Assembly (NCBI GenBank): GCA_029204225.1
Contig: CM055093.1
Location: 19,458,041-19,522,040, forward strand
Source of the DNA: Diphasiastrum complanatum
Lineage: Eukaryota > Streptophyta > Lycopodiopsida > Lycopodiales > Lycopodiaceae
Direction: 5' to 3'
Length of the DNA stretch: 64,000 bases
The position numbers and the translations under genes are program-made. A model generated the notes under the pieces. It worked only from the letters and a program-made list of their open reading frames with translations, was not told the DNA's origin and ran no database searches. Numbering within the stretch: position 1 is the first letter of the stretch; each line of letters starts with the position of its first letter. Shown in pieces: positions 1-11,966 of the stretch.

Positions 1-129
1 TTGTTCGTGGAGTCGACTGCTGATTGATCAATCTCACTGTGCATCAATGAATTGAGGGTCCTGTAGATCATCCAAAACTTGAGCAAGGCATCTCCTTGAG
101 TGGCCTGGGTTGCGGTGGTGTGGGATGCC
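1..129 (-). CDS. Possible N-terminus of a minus-strand reading frame, cut by the window edge
   Basis: Reading leftwards from an ATG at about 129 gives 43 open codons beginning MASHTTATQATQGDALLKFW and running off position 1. I do not recognise the family. A short Thr/Ala/Gln-rich start followed by a hydrophobic-aromatic stretch is compatible with a retroelement gag start, and the neighbouring DNA is retroelement-derived on the same strand, but the frame is too short to be sure it is coding at all. Confidence 0.25.
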
Positions 130-502
130 ATAGCTACTGTTCAAGGGATTGATCTTGGATGCTGGCATAGATTCCCTTGCATGGGGGTCTTGTTCTACTC
201 TATATGGATGGGGAGTTATTCTGATCAGTCCAGTTCATTAGTGTTGCTTAGTGTACGTCAAGACTCGAGTTAGATCCTTGTACTCCTATAAGTAAGCATG
301 CGCCTTCATGCAACCAAGAAAATCTCTGCAAACAGCTCGGTGGGAAGGTGGACAAAATGCACTAAGTAAACAATATCAATGGCAATGTCATAGTCTTTCA
401 TCTTCGCTTTCGAGATACGCTTGTCAATAATAGCCTCTGAAAGTTTTGTCTTCGTGATTTCTACATCCCCTTCCTCAAAGGTGACTTTCTTCTCTGCAGC
501 AG
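130..502. other. Non-coding or unreadable stretch
   Basis: No convincing gene. The right half (about 330-502) continues on the minus strand as an open lysine- and glutamate-rich stretch downstream of the gag remnant, so it is probably decayed polyprotein. The left half holds nothing I can name. Confidence 0.4.
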
Positions 503-1154
503 CTATCTGTAGCTCAGAATCAATAATTTTTTTTGCTTCTGCAGAAATATCGTTGAAAATAACTTAACTGCATCACGATCATAATTAGGATCAACTTTAT
601 GATCTTCTTTCGTTATTGCTTTGTTCGAAGATTTCTTCTTTGAGGACTTTCTCCTCTTCTTTGAGGATACTTTCGTGTCAGGTTTCGAGGAGCTTTTGCT
701 TCTCATAGTCACTTTGAATAACTTCTCAACATCACTTGGCCAAGATTGATCAACTGGCTTTGACTGTTTCACTTTGATGACATCAATCTTCTACACAACA
801 GCATCGGCCGAAGATTTTAATTTCGTATCAGCAGGAGCAGCAACATACTGGTACTTTGGACGCGACTTCAATGGTTGTGGACAATCCGGATACTTGTGGC
901 CTGGTTCTTTGTAGTTTGAGCACAAAGGTTTATATAAATCCGATCGGTTTTTGTGGCTGCGAACAGTCGGGCGAAAAATGTCCTAGTTCACCACAAATAT
1001 AACAGTTTCCCGAAACAGGTTTATTTGAACTCGAAGGACCAACAAATTCTGGTGGGTTGTGTCTCTTTGGTGCAAGCTTTGGTTTGCCTTGTTGTTGATA
1101 ACTACATCGCTCGTCCAAACACACATTCCGACCTCTGCTTAGCAGACATATCAT
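503..1154 (-). pseudogene. Retrotransposon gag remnant with two zinc knuckles (family E0)
   Basis: The minus strand carries a CX2CX4HX4C nucleic-acid-binding knuckle (CYICGELGHFSPDC) at about 1005-965. After a frameshift comes a second knuckle-like motif (CSNYKEPGHKYPDC, about 935-890) whose second Cys is replaced by Tyr. A very basic Lys/Ser-rich segment follows (about 720-600). Zinc knuckles package RNA in gag, so this is the nucleocapsid end of an LTR-retrotransposon gag. The same-strand primer-binding site and LTR lie just to the right, fitting gag at the 5' end of a minus-strand element. It is broken by a TAG (about 800) and frame changes. Pol should lie left of the window. Confidence 0.6.
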
Positions 1155-1421
1155 GTTATCGCATTACCAGTCAGAAGATTTCAAAACGTAGAACACCACA
1201 AATTATTATATTTGTTCACTACAATAGACATAAAGACCCAAACAATTTCTATCGTGAACAAGTGCTGCTATATAGGCCCTTTCATGAATTTGAAAACACA
1301 ATAGTTAACCCACATAATATACATAAAGACGCCTACGATTTCCACTACAATACCATTTATATAAATAGCAACCTCCCTCTGATCTCCACAATCACCTACT
1401 GATAGCTCAAGAATCGATGGA

Positions 1422-1433
1422 GCTCTGATACCA
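1422..1433 (-). promoter_or_regulatory. Primer-binding site (Met tRNA) of element E0
   Basis: On the minus strand the sequence reads TGGTATCAGAGC, the plant LTR-retrotransposon primer site complementary to the 3' end of initiator Met tRNA. It sits directly beside the LTR end, orienting this element leftwards. Confidence 0.8.
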
Positions 1434-1434
1434 A

Positions 1435-2826
1435 TGTTAGGAACAACGTAACCACATTGAAGGCAAAGCTAGTCTGATCCACCCAGCGAATGCACTCTTT
1501 TATAGAATGCCCCTCCTAGCCCAGTGTGAGTTTGCATGGGAGTGATAGGTGGGAGTTATTGTTGCGCCGGCGCCTCAAAGGGCGCTGGGACTTGAGCGGT
1601 TTCCCCAACACGCGCTTAAGCCTAACATTTATCCATCATGCACTTACGTAAAAGCCACCTTAGAAACGTAACAAGCTTAACCATTCAGACTTAAGAAAAC
1701 TGGAATCCCAACCAACCCGAAAGCCAACTCAGAATCCGTCCCGAAAAGGTAACCAAAGGCAAAGACAAGCCACACATGAAACCCAAGGCATAGTGGTCAC
1801 CAAACTGACCAAATGGCATAGTGGCGAGCCACACGTCGGTGACGTGGACCCTTACGCGCCGGCGACGCAAAAAGGTTGTAGTAAGGGTCCTTCTACTTGG
1901 ACCAGTCTCGGAGGCGAAACTGAAATGGTAATCATTCCCAAGGATCAACTTTATTAAATTTGGAAAAGGTTACATTCATACATAGACTGACTGGTCTCGG
2001 GGCCACCAACACGTGCTGGGCATTGTGCCTGGCTCGTGCTGGTAGAGGGAGCTGAGACCTGGCGACTGGATTCTTGGTGCTGGTTGAGCTGCCCAAGTTT
2101 CTGTCTGCTGGACTCCCCCTATAGTTCTGGTGTGATTCGGCGCGCCCCCTCTATCTTGGAATATAGTGCTTTCTGGTAAAGCACGCTTTTCTGAACTTAG
2201 TTTTTATTTTGTTGATTGAGCCTGGCAAGCCTAGCAGAATCAATCTGGCTCCCGAACATGGGTCCCGAGAGCTGTCCCGACGGCAGAATCAACTTGGTTC
2301 CTAACTAGGCCATGACTCGAGCTCCAAAGCTAGCTCATGACTTGTGACTACTTGACTGGCTCACCACAGGTCGGAGGCTCAGTCCTTGAGTTTCTAACTT
2401 GCTCTGGGACCATAGGGAGCGTCACCCCTTAGAGTCTTACATGGCACACTGGGTGCACCCGAGTCAGCTTTACAACAGTTATTGTCAACACCCACTGTTC
2501 ATGCTGCATGCACTAGTTTACTATTGCATGTGGGGTCCCAGTCCATCACTAATGGATTGCATGGCCCCTGATTGTCATGCATGCGTACGCATGTGTCTGC
2601 ATGTGTATGCATGTGTCTGCATGGGCATTACTGGCCCTCATACCTACTGCACAATATGCATGCATTTCTCTGAATCACACTGTCCTTTGCCCTCTGGTGG
2701 TTAGCTGTACCCAGATGCACTGTTGGGTTGGTATTGTTTTAGTCTCATAGCAATATCTGTCTCCAAAACATGAGTATGTTATTAGTCGGGTTTGACTCAT
2801 AACTGGCTCTGCCAAGTTGAGCTACA
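1435..2826 (-). mobile_element. 5' LTR of family E0, split by a 914-bp insertion
   Basis: Antisense LTR with ends TGTAGCTC...CCTAACA. Its two parts (1435-1562 and 2477-2826) match in reverse complement the LTR at 28627-28826, including a TATA box read as TATAAAAG (1497-1504 on the minus strand) and the block before it. The parts are separated by unrelated DNA (1563-2476). Without the insertion the LTR is about 480 bp. A run of TGCATG-type repeats at 2577-2627 falls within it. Confidence 0.7.
1563..2476. mobile_element. 914-bp insertion with 9-bp target duplication, class unknown
   Basis: The sequence AGTTATTGT occurs at 1554-1562 and again at 2477-2485, exactly where the LTR continuity with the 28.7-kb copy is broken, so this block is an insertion with a duplicated target. 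Nine base pairs is the duplication size of Mutator-like elements, but I see no terminal inverted repeats (left end TGCGCCGGCGCC, right end TTTACAAC). Ends of the TG...CA type would also allow a solo LTR with an 8-bp duplication, which would be unusual. No credible coding region was found inside. Confidence 0.55.
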
Positions 2827-2831
2827 ATAGC

Positions 2832-3172
2832 CTGCCGCATACCAAATATAGGACAACCCCTAGGTAAGTATAGGATGATACAACCTCCAACGGCTGCCCA
2901 CCGTCAAAAGATAATCTCCTGTCGCTGCAAAGACTATGCATAGTCTTGGTCTTCACAATGTTAGCCCCTAATCTCCTTCTAGTGCAAAAGGCATGAAAAT
3001 TGTGTAATTGTCTTTGTACTCTAGTCAAGAGTACGAAGTGAGGTGGTAAGAAGGTCGGCCTATGTCTCCGATGGACTGTCATGTGGAAAGTGGTGTGGTA
3101 GTGAAGTAAGAGCCTCCTGGTAGGTTGTGGTGTAGGGTTGAGCAAAGGTATATTTGGGTGCACGATCAACAA
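2832..3172 (-). pseudogene. LINE reverse transcriptase C-terminal fragment
   Basis: Minus-strand translation contains GANIVKTKTM and, further on, GGQPLEVVSSYTYLGVVL. This is the post-palm block of non-LTR reverse transcriptases (N-x-x-KTK-x-M ... YLGV). It matches the corresponding block of the LINE at 52.1-52.25 kb (VNIAKTKVMVF ... GQPLEIVTAYIYLGV). It is a short scrap squeezed between the E0 LTR and the family C LTR. Confidence 0.65.
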
Positions 3173-3209
3173 AGGAGTGGGGCAAAGGTGGTGAGGTTGG
3201 GATAGAACC

Positions 3210-3690
3210 TGTTAGAGCTCGGTCTCACTCTAGCATGACCTCGGCACGGCCGGTTACTAGAGGGGCCTGAGGCCCAGTATCAGCAAAGGCTAGTGACCGG
3301 AGTGGATATCTGTCCCCGAGCTGGGATCGGTGCGTCACAAGATGTGACCCGGTGTGACCGCCTGATAAGTTGTCAGAGATGCAGTGAATTGTGATCGTTA
3401 GGATCGAAGCCGTCAGTGACGAGATGCTAGCCGACAAGTAGCCGAGGTGACCGAGTGGGTCACAGGTCTTTGGCAGGGCATGGGGGTGGTACCCTATGAG
3501 TCACTTAGAATTCACAAGTCACAGGTCGCATGCCTGCCAGGTGGACTCATCACCCATTGCTGGATGCCATGTGTGAGTTGACAAGAATAGCAGGTAGCAA
3601 GACTCATAGAGAGGGTGCCTAGTGTTTGGAGGTTCATTCTACACACCGGCCTTCTAGGATTCACGAGCTTGGAGAGGCTTGCTTGTGACA
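3210..3690 (+). mobile_element. 5' LTR of gypsy element C1 (family C)
   Basis: Starts TGTTAGAGCTC, ends GCTTGTGACA, and is followed two bases later by a primer-binding site. It is related along its length to the antisense LTRs at 42472-42914 and 57431-57822. It heads a plus-strand element whose leader continues at 3705-4126 and resumes at 16733 after the copia-1 insertion; coding remnants run to 20355. Confidence 0.75.
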
Positions 3691-3692
3691 AT

Positions 3693-3704
3693 TGGTATCA
3701 GAGC
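3693..3704 (+). promoter_or_regulatory. Primer-binding site of C1
   Basis: TGGTATCAGAGC, identical to the other primer sites in the window and complementary to the initiator Met tRNA 3' end. It sets the plus orientation of C1. Confidence 0.85.
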
Positions 3705-4126
3705 CTCGTTCTAGAGAGAGAAAGTGGAGAAAAACCTCTTTTTTCTTCATTTTCTTGGGGAAATTTTTGGAAGAGAAAAGGGGGGATTGAAGCCCTACAG
3801 TGATTCACTGGTGGATAGGGAGCATTTGCCACTGTTGGAGCTAGAAATTAGGGATTTTCAGATCTGAAAAAAATTTAGACCTGAAAATTTTGAAAAAAGA
3901 ATTTGTCAAAAGTCATCATAACTTTTGCTACAGTACAAAATTTTAGGATGTTGTTGGGAGTACAAAAACGCTGCCTAGGAAGGTGCTAATTTGTAAAAAC
4001 ATCTCAAAAATCTCTGATATTGCTGAAAAAATCAAAGTTCTACCCATTTTTTAAGTCATTGGAGTTGAGCTTTCATAACCCTTTTTGTTTCTCACCCGTT
4101 TTTCCTGAGATTTGGCACGAAGCTTC
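3705..4126 (+). other. 5' leader of C1, left part
   Basis: Untranslated leader between the primer site and gag. It contains GAGATTTGGCACGAAG just before the copia-1 junction. The same motif occurs in reverse complement at about 45920 in the leader of C2, which confirms the assignment. The leader resumes at 16733. Confidence 0.7.
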
Positions 4127-4570
4127 TGTAGGAAAGCAAGAGACAAATCACCAAGATCTAGTTATCAATCAATCTCCACAAGAAACAAGAGAGAAGAGGC
4201 TGGGCGCCCAACTCTAAGAGAGAGAGAGAGAGAGAAAACAGCAACAAGAGCAATGGAGAGCCAAACTGTATAAAATGGAATACACAATGAGCATCTAAGT
4301 ACTCTACCTGGATGTGACCAAATGCCACCAAACCCTAAGGTTAATTACTTACTAAATGTAGGGCACCCCCAAAAGTCAAGATAGGGCCCCTTAACAAAAT
4401 TAGACCTCTAAGGACCCACGAGTCAGTACATGACCAAAATTGGGTCCAAGTGAACTTAAGACAAACTTAAGATGGCCTAAATAACTAAATACCCATGGTT
4501 ACACAAATCTCGACCTTTTGGGTCAAAGTAACCTATGGATTAACTTCAGCATAGTCATTTATTTCTAACA
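4127..4570 (-). mobile_element. 3' LTR of copia-1
   Basis: 444-bp antisense LTR. In sense orientation it begins TGTTAGAAATAAATGAC and ends GCTTTCCTACA. It matches the split 5' LTR at 9618-9776 plus 16447-16732. A (GA)n stretch at 4215-4234 and a TATA-like box near 4266-4275 (minus strand) lie inside. A 30-bp block at 4510-4539 is identical in reverse complement to 23768-23797 in the copia-2 LTR. Confidence 0.85.
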
Positions 4571-4607
4571 GCCTCCTTAAATGACAATGCAAAAACTGAA
4601 ATCTTCA

Positions 4608-7600
4608 CTATGTAACAAAACCAACACATGGTATCAAATTTAAAGCTTTGCATAAAGCTTCAAATCTGACTCTAGGCAACGCCTTAGTGAAGAGGTCCGC
4701 AATATTATCCTCCGTAGGACAATATTCAAGTAAAATGTCGCCATCATGAAGTCTCTCCCGAACAAAGTGATAATGGATCTCGATGTGCTTCGTCCTCGCA
4801 TGAAAAACAGGATTCCGTGCAATGGCAATAGCACTTTGACTATCACTCAAGATAAGAGTGGCTGAGGGCTCGCCAAACTTCATGTCAACAAGTAGTCTTC
4901 TCAGCCATAAACACTCTGTCGCGGCTGAAAATATCGCTCTATATTCTGCCTCACTAGAAGAAGTAGCAACAGTGGGCTACCTTTTAACTTGACCACGAAA
5001 TTGCAGAATTACCATAAAAAAAGCAATGTTCACTTGTAAAGTGTCTAGTGTCTTGATCTCCACCCCAATCCGAGTCACTAAAACCAACCAAACATGCATC
5101 ATCACAAGCAGGAAAAACCAGTCCATGACTTCTTGTTCCTTGAAGATATTGAAAGATCCTCTTCAACGCTTTCCAATGTGATGTCATCGGGGCATGCATG
5201 AATTGACTCATGAGTAAGACACTATAAGAAATGTCCGGTCTTGAATTAAATAGGTAAATGACACAGCCAATAGCTTGAAATATAAAGTAGTGTCAAATGA
5301 TTCACCATCACCTTGACTACTTAATTTCAGACCTGTCTCCATAGGTGTAGCAACCGGCTTGCAATCTTCCATCTTGAACCGCTTCAAAATCTGCCCAATG
5401 TAGCGTTCTTGAGAGATGAAAATTCCAGCACCTTCTTGTACAAATTCAAGACCAAGATAAAAGTGCAATAGGCCTAAATCTAAGGTTTCAAAAACCATAC
5501 CAAGATCAAGTATTACGGCATCAATCTGCTGCTCATTACTCCCCGTAATAATAATATCATCAACATAAAGCAAAATAATGATGATATAATCTGAAGTATG
5601 CTTGACATAAAGAGTAGATTCGCTAGGACTATTAGTAAACCCTCGATCACAAAAGTAGGCATGTATCTTTTGATACCACATCCTCGGAGCTTGCTTCAGT
5701 CCATAAAGTGCCTTCTTGAGAAGACAAACTTTATCTTCTTGGCCTTCAACCAAAAAACCAGCAGGTTGTTGAAGGTACACTTCCTCATTGAGATCACCAG
5801 AGGAATGCTGTCTTTATGTCAAGTTGCCGCAAACGCCAACCAAAGTGGGCAGCCAAAGAGGTTACTACCCTCACGGTAGTCATCCGAGCAGTAGGAGAAA
5901 AAGTCTCCTCATAATCAATCCCCTTTTGCTGAGCATAGCCTTTGGCAACGAGCCTTGCCTTGTACCTTTCAATGGTACCATCTGCCTTATACTTGATTTT
6001 GTATACCTATTTAGAACCAATTGCCTTCTTCCCATGAGGAAGATCAACAAGAACCCAAATCTGGTTCTTCATAAGTGAGTCATACTCATCTTGCATCGCA
6101 TCCTCTCAACATTTTACTCCCTTGGCCTGCTCATAGAAAACAGGTTCTTCTGCAACATCTCCATGAGATGTAAGAGCAAATCTGAAAATCAGCATAGTCC
6201 ACTGATTTTGTAGAGGCACGTGTCTTTCCATCATAAAATGAACTTACTTTGCTGTCCTGCAAAGTCGACAACAGCCACCGTGAGACTGTTTTGGGCTGTC
6301 CAACAGCCATGTCTCTTCTTACAATTTGTTGTCCAAGATCTTCCGACACCGCGCACTTGGCTGTCCAAGATCTTCAAAAACTGGTCCTTGCTGTCCAACA
6401 GTTCCTGCAGGCTAATTTTGAGGGCGGTTCTTGATGAACATTAGGCTCTAAACTTGATGAGGTGTTGGGCAGGCCGAAACTGGTTGATTGCTGTCCCTTA
6501 TCTCCAATAATAGAAGATGGTACCAAATCTGGAAAACTTCAACATTCACACTATGTGGGCTGTCCCCCTTCAAGATATGAGTTGGGGCCACATCCAATGA
6601 ATTCTTTTCATCAAAATGCACATCACGACTAACAATAATCTTATTAGTGCTCAAATTGAACAGCCTATAGCCTTTGCTTTCACTACTATAGCCAACAAAA
6701 ATGCATTTAACTCCTTTATCTTCAAGCTTTGTACGAAGTTTATCCGGAACAAAAGCATAAGCCGTACAACCAAAAATGCGAAAGTGAGAGATTGTAGGCT
6801 TCTTTCCATACCAAACTTCATAAGGAGTTAATACTTTCAATGCTTTAGTAGGAAAACGATTGCTTATGTATGCTGCCGTTATAACCGCTTCAGCCCAAAA
6901 CTTATGAGGCAGCCCCTTTGCTTTGAGCATGCAACGGGCCATCTCCATGAGTGTGCGATTCTTTCACTCGGCAACACCATTTTGTTGAGGCGTATAGGGA
7001 GTTGTCATTTGATGTAGAATTCCCTTTTCTCGAAGAAATGCACCGAACGTATTCTTAATGTATTCCCCTCCTCGATCGGTGCGTAGGGTCGTCAAAGAAT
7101 GCCCAAACTGATTTTCCACTAGAAAATCTTTGAAACGTTGAAAAACTTCCGATTTAGCCTTCATAGGATAGATCCATGTAAAACGGGAAAAGTCATCAAT
7201 AAAAGTCACAAAATAGATGCACTTTCCAATGGATTCGGTCCTCATTGGACCACAAACATCACTATGAACCAAATCAAATTTATCAAGAACCCTTATAGTT
7301 CCATCAATTGGAAAAGGTTTCCTTTGAAACTTTCCAAGTATGCACCCCTCGCATACATGCCCTTCCGGCTGCTCAATAGTAGGAATGTCTTCTACCATAT
7401 CAAATGTCTTCAGCTTTTTCAAACTTGCAAAGTTGAGATGCCCAAACCTTGCGTGCGACAATTCAGCCAACTCCAATGATTGTGATGTAGAAGCAACAAG
7501 ACATGTAGAGGGAATTCGTCGCTCATAGGTATCCATAAGAATAAGCCAGCATGCATCGTTCCCGAAACAATAATCAAGAGTGATCTTTTAGGATCCTTGA

Positions 7601-8907
7601 CAAGACACTTAATTTCTTTGAACTCAACAACTAGTCCTTGCTTCAACATAGTTGAAACCGAAAGAAGATTCTTCTTGATTCCCGGAACATAAAGCACATT
7701 CTTAATGTACTTTTCTTCACCATTAGGCAAAATGATGGCTACAATTCCAATTCCATGAATAGAATAAGATGCATCATCCGCACATTGTACCTTACTTCCA
7801 TTTTGCACTTTTACTAATTTAGTAAATGCTTCTTTGCGAGAAGTCATATGACGAGTAGCACCACTATCAATCACCCATTCAATGGGCTGAAAATCAGCAA
7901 CTTGCAAAACAGAATCTGAATTCCTCATAGATGTAGTAGTACTAGTAGAAGCAATATTAGACACAAAAGCATAGTCTTGGTTGAAGAGATCACCACTAGC
8001 TTCAAGCTCTTGCTCCAAAGTAGCAAGTGAAGCACTAGTATCAATTCCTTTACTCTCCTCTTTCGCAAGCTTCTTCTTACAATCCTTGATGAAGTGCCCA
8101 TACCTTCTGCAATAATGGCACTTCCCTTTCTTCTTTTGAGTGTTGACATCTTGACCTCCAACGGGCTTTTGCTCATCCTTGGAAGGAGGCTTCCCCTTTC
8201 CTTTTGACTTGCCTTTGCCTTTGCCTTTCGTGAAGAAAGCTTGATCTTGTTGAGTGTCACCCGCAAAGTTTTGCCTCGTTTGCCTCTCGAAGAAGCAGCC
8301 CAACAAGTTCATCAAAGGAGAGTTGCTGTCCCCTAAGAGAGATACTCAAAGATGAAACAAATGGAAGATAAGAGGAAGGTAATGAGTTGAGAGTAATGGA
8401 AACAAATTGAGCATCCTCAATTATCTCATCAATATTGAGAAGCTCCTCACAAAGATCCTTGATCTTCGTCAAGTGATTGGTCACTTGATCCCCTTCTTGC
8501 ATCTTCAACAAAGAAAGCTGATTTGTGAGATACACCACTCTTGCTGGATTTTTGACTCTATACATAGTATAAAGTGTATCCCACACACTTTTAGATGTCT
8601 TACAAGACCTAATATGAGGTAAGATAGATCTTTTCACAGCAAGAGCAACCATAGAATGTGCTTGTGCATCCCTTCTATCCCACTTCTTTTGTTTTTCCGA
8701 AGATGGAGAAGATGATGTTGATGATGATGATCCACGAGGTGTAGGAGGTGCCAAAGACGGAGGCCTTTCCTCATCACCATTGACCAAATCCCACAGCCCT
8801 TTCGCTATGAGAAGATTCTTCATCATGTAACTCCACAAGGAGTAGTTTGTGCCATCCAACCAATCTTCACTAAACAAAGAACCGATAGCTTCCGATTCTT
8901 TAGCCAT
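4608..8907 (-). pseudogene. copia-1 gag-pol polyprotein, broken
   Basis: Ty1/copia domain order on the minus strand. The preferred gag start is MAKESEAIG at 8907. A gag domain with a DQVTNHLTKIKDLCEEL-type motif follows, then a CX2CX4HX4C knuckle (CHYCRRYGHFIKDC, about 8130-8090), aspartic protease (WVIDSGATRHMT, about 7885), GAG-pre-integrase zinc site (HARFGHLN ... CEGCILGKF, about 7455-7335), integrase core with Asp (TFIDDFSRF), Asp (LRTDRGGEY) and Glu (PQQNGVAE), reverse transcriptase (LYGLKQAPR, then YVDD at about 5560) and RNase H (SDSQSAIAIARNP, about 4850; ADLFTKALPR near the end). Frameshifts near 8290, 7530 and 6450-5790, a stop at 6961-6963 and one near 5210 disable it. The N-terminal RT region (6450-5790) is the most scrambled. 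Confidence 0.9.
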
Positions 8908-9605
8908 TACCTCCAACAAAATTTCAGGTTGTAGTAGATAGGAAAGAGAGCCTTTCCACAACCAAATCTACTCAAAAATTTGCAGCAAACAAAGAGCTGA
9001 AAGTAGTGACACAAGATATCTTTCAATCTGCAACCAAAGTGCCCAGAAGATAATGGATAGATGGCTGTCTTTTCGCACAAAAAAACCAGCTTCTTGAAAA
9101 TCAGGTTAGCTTCGATTGAAGCCTACACAGAAACCCAATTAGGAAGCCAAATAGTGTGATCAACACACACTCCAGTAGGGCTGTTGAAAGCACCCTACTA
9201 CTTGCTGAGAATCTGCAAATTTCCAGCCACAAGTTGACCTAACCCTGAATAGGGTTTACTGAATTTAGGGCGCCCTCCTACACAAATGCAAACCTGAAAA
9301 CAAAAACAGCAAGATAAGGAGACACCACAACCAAAAATCAGTTGCAGATTTTTGGGCGCCCTCCTCCAAACAAAACTTGCTGAAAACTGGTTGCATAAAA
9401 ATCAGATTTGAGATTCTGATTTTTGGGTGCCAAAAATTGCTCCAAGATCTTTGATGGCCGCCCTCCTTCAACCTGAAAAGAGACAAAAAAGCTGATCCAA
9501 ACTCCACTTGAAAAGATCAGCAAGATGTTGAAATTTCACAACAAAAAGCAGAGAAGCTCCTCTTCTGGTAGGGCGCCAACAAACAAGCTTGTTGCAGATC
9601 CGGTA
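8908..9605 (-). other. copia-1 leader between primer site and gag
   Basis: Untranslated leader of the minus-strand element. No gene. It holds several loosely similar runs containing GGGCGCCCTCC-type motifs (9268, 9355, 9460), which resemble small repeats in the leader. Confidence 0.55.
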
Positions 9606-9617
9606 GCTCTGATACCA
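9606..9617 (-). promoter_or_regulatory. Primer-binding site of copia-1
   Basis: Reads TGGTATCAGAGC on the minus strand and directly abuts the LTR end (…CCTACA). The primer type is the same as in the gypsy elements here. Confidence 0.85.
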
Positions 9618-9776
9618 TGTAGGAAAGCAAGAGACAAGTCACCAAGATCTAGTTATCAATCAATCTCCACAAGAAACAAGAGAGAAGAGGCTGGGCACCC
9701 AACTCTAAGAGAGAGAGAGAGAAAACAGCAACAAGAGCAATGGAGAGCCAAACTGTATAAAATGGAATACACAATG

Positions 9777-10104
9777 AGCTACGAATAGAGCCACAGCTGA
9801 TCTAGAATTAAGCTATGAAAGCATCACATAAGCAAGACTTAATCCTAGAAAGCAGGAAAGAGAGAGATTAAGGAGGCCAAAGAGAGAGATCAATATCATC
9901 AGCTGAATGACAAATGACACAGTTTCCCTACTTATAGCCAAGAGGAGGAAGCTTCCAGTGGCTAGGGCTCAACTGGGAGGGATAATAGTGCGCCCTCCAA
10001 GAAGGCCCCCACTCTCCAGTAATATGTCCAAATGGCCTAATAATGAATAATAAGGCCAAAGGCCAACCATATAGTCTGAATGTCACTAATGAATAAAAAA
10101 GGGC
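9777..10104 (-). mobile_element. 3' LTR of B1, truncated at its 5' end
   Basis: Matches the 5' LTR at 16029-16446 up to GAATAAAAAAGGGCCC. About 75 bp that should follow (present at 16370-16446) are missing, and the sequence goes straight into CTCCCCGACAC, the antisense polypurine tract. Confidence 0.75.
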
Positions 10105-10153
10105 CCACTCCCCGACACAAAAAAAAGACCCAACTGCCGAAAAGATAACCGGA

Positions 10154-11966
10154 TCAAGTAGCAGCAAGCCCTGGTGCATCAACAGCTAGAGGAACATCTG
10201 ATGGAGAGGAATCAACAAGTGCAGCAAGAGCACGAGCCTGATCCGCAAGTAATGGTGTATGATAAAACACATCAATAGGCTCCCATGTAGCCTCCTCAAT
10301 AAGACGACCATCCCACTGGACCAAAAACTGAATCTGCCGGCGGCGTCGACTATGGTATAGACGGACCTGTAATATAGCAGCAGGTAAAAATGGAAATAAC
10401 TCTGGAGCAGTAGGAAACTCAGGATCACAAGGAGCGTCATCCTCAATAGCAGCACGTAATAAACTGACATGGAATACATCACAGGCGCGTGTGGAAGCAG
10501 GAAGCTGTAAGCGATATGTAACTGGACTAACCTCCACAATGCGATAAGGCCCATAATAACGTGGTGCAAGCTTCTCAGTAGAAGCATGGCCCTGGAGAAA
10601 ATGATGACGTGCAAACCGTAAGCGTAGATAAACCATATCTCCAAGCTGAAACTTAACATGGCGGCGGTGACGATCAACTGAGGTCTGATAACGCTGCTGA
10701 ACATGCTGTAAATGAGAACTGGCCCGAGTAATAAGCTCTCGAGCACCTGATAGAAAAGATGCAAGTGTAACAGGTGTATCCTCAGGAGGAAGAGGAATGC
10801 CATGTAGAAGAGGTGCATAGCCATGAGATAATAAAAATGGAGAGACACCTGTGCTGGTACTCACAGAGCTATTATAGCTATACTCTGCTAAACATAAATG
10901 TTGATCCCAATCTTCCCTGAAGGAGTAACAAAATGGCGTAAATAATCCTCAAGGATCCTGTTAAGGACCTCAGACTGCCCATCAGAAGTAGAATGATAAG
11001 CGGAACCCATAAAAGGCTGAACATCCAAAATACGCATAAGCTCTGTCCAGAATATAGATGTAAACTTACTATCCCGATCAGAAAGGATAGTACGAGGAAA
11101 TCCATGCAGGCGGAAAATCTCTGATAGGAACAAACGTGCACACTGCTCTGCTGTGATAGTACTGCGAACTGGGATAAAATGTGCCTGTTTCGAGAACCTG
11201 TCAACTACCACCATACATGAATTGTGACCACGCTGGGTATGGGGAAGGCCAAGGATAAAGTCCATAGATATATCAGTCCACTGGCGATGAGGAATAGGCC
11301 AACTCTGGAGCAAACCAGCAGATTTAGAACGGGAGTACTTATTACGAAGACAGAAAGGGCAGGTACGAATAAGTACAGCAAGCTCAGATCGAAGAGAGGG
11401 CTAATAGAAATGGTCTTTGAGACGAGCATAAGACTTCTGAAAACCAAAGTGACCCCCAACAGGAGAGGAATGAGCATCCGACAACAACTGGGAACGGATA
11501 CCCAAAGAACTAGGGATACGAAGAGAATCATAATGATAAAGACGATTGTCAATAATGGAGTAAACCTGATGAGGACTGGACGAAACAAGTGGGGCAGAAC
11601 TATAAACATCACGAAAATCAGAACATGTAAGGTATGCTGCAGGTAGAGCATCAAACCATGGAGGAATAGTAGAAACGAGTGTATTTAACAAAGCTGGAAG
11701 ACGAGATAATGCATCAGCAGCAGTGTTAGCACGACCAGGATGATACAATATGGAGAAATTAAAAGACTGTAAAAACTGCAACCAACGAAATTGACGATCA
11801 CTAAGGTCACGTTGAGAAAACAGATAACGTAAAGACTGGTGATCAGTAATAATGTCAAATGGGACTCGATACAGATAATGATGCCACTTCTTAAGAGCAT
11901 AGATAATAGCAAGAAGCTCTTTCTCATCCACAGAATAACGTTGCTCATAAGAGCGAAGACTTCTGA
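10154..11966 (-). pseudogene. B1 RNase H-integrase-chromodomain, copy 1
   Basis: Minus strand, in domain order from the right. RNase H C-terminal part ([24 protein letters not shown]; about 11945-11820); integrase zinc region (PVGGHFGFQKSYARLKDHFY, about 11470-11405, then a stop); integrase catalytic core from about 11313 with DISMDFILGLP, LSDRDSKF and RILEDYLRHF (the D,D,E set); GPY-type linker (KLAPRYYGPY); and a C-terminal chromodomain (IQFLVQWDGRLIEEATWEPID, ending near 10154). Chromodomains in this clade guide insertion into heterochromatin. Frame breaks at about 11400 and 10885 make it a pseudogene. Its right end joins an LTR piece abruptly at about 11966. Confidence 0.85.

Noticed and set aside
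953-1402. 149-codon plus-strand frame near the left edge
   Set aside because: Antisense to the zinc-knuckle gag remnant and to the leader of the minus-strand element; no domain seen.
2399-2704. 101-codon plus-strand open frame with Cys/Met-rich sequence
   Set aside because: It lies in the antisense of an LTR over TGCATG-type repeats and has no recognisable domain.
10186-10848. 220-codon Leu/Tyr-rich minus-strand frame that looks like a membrane protein
   Set aside because: It is the shifted frame of the B1 integrase/chromodomain coding region. The same shadow appears at 12137-12658 and 38649-39311.
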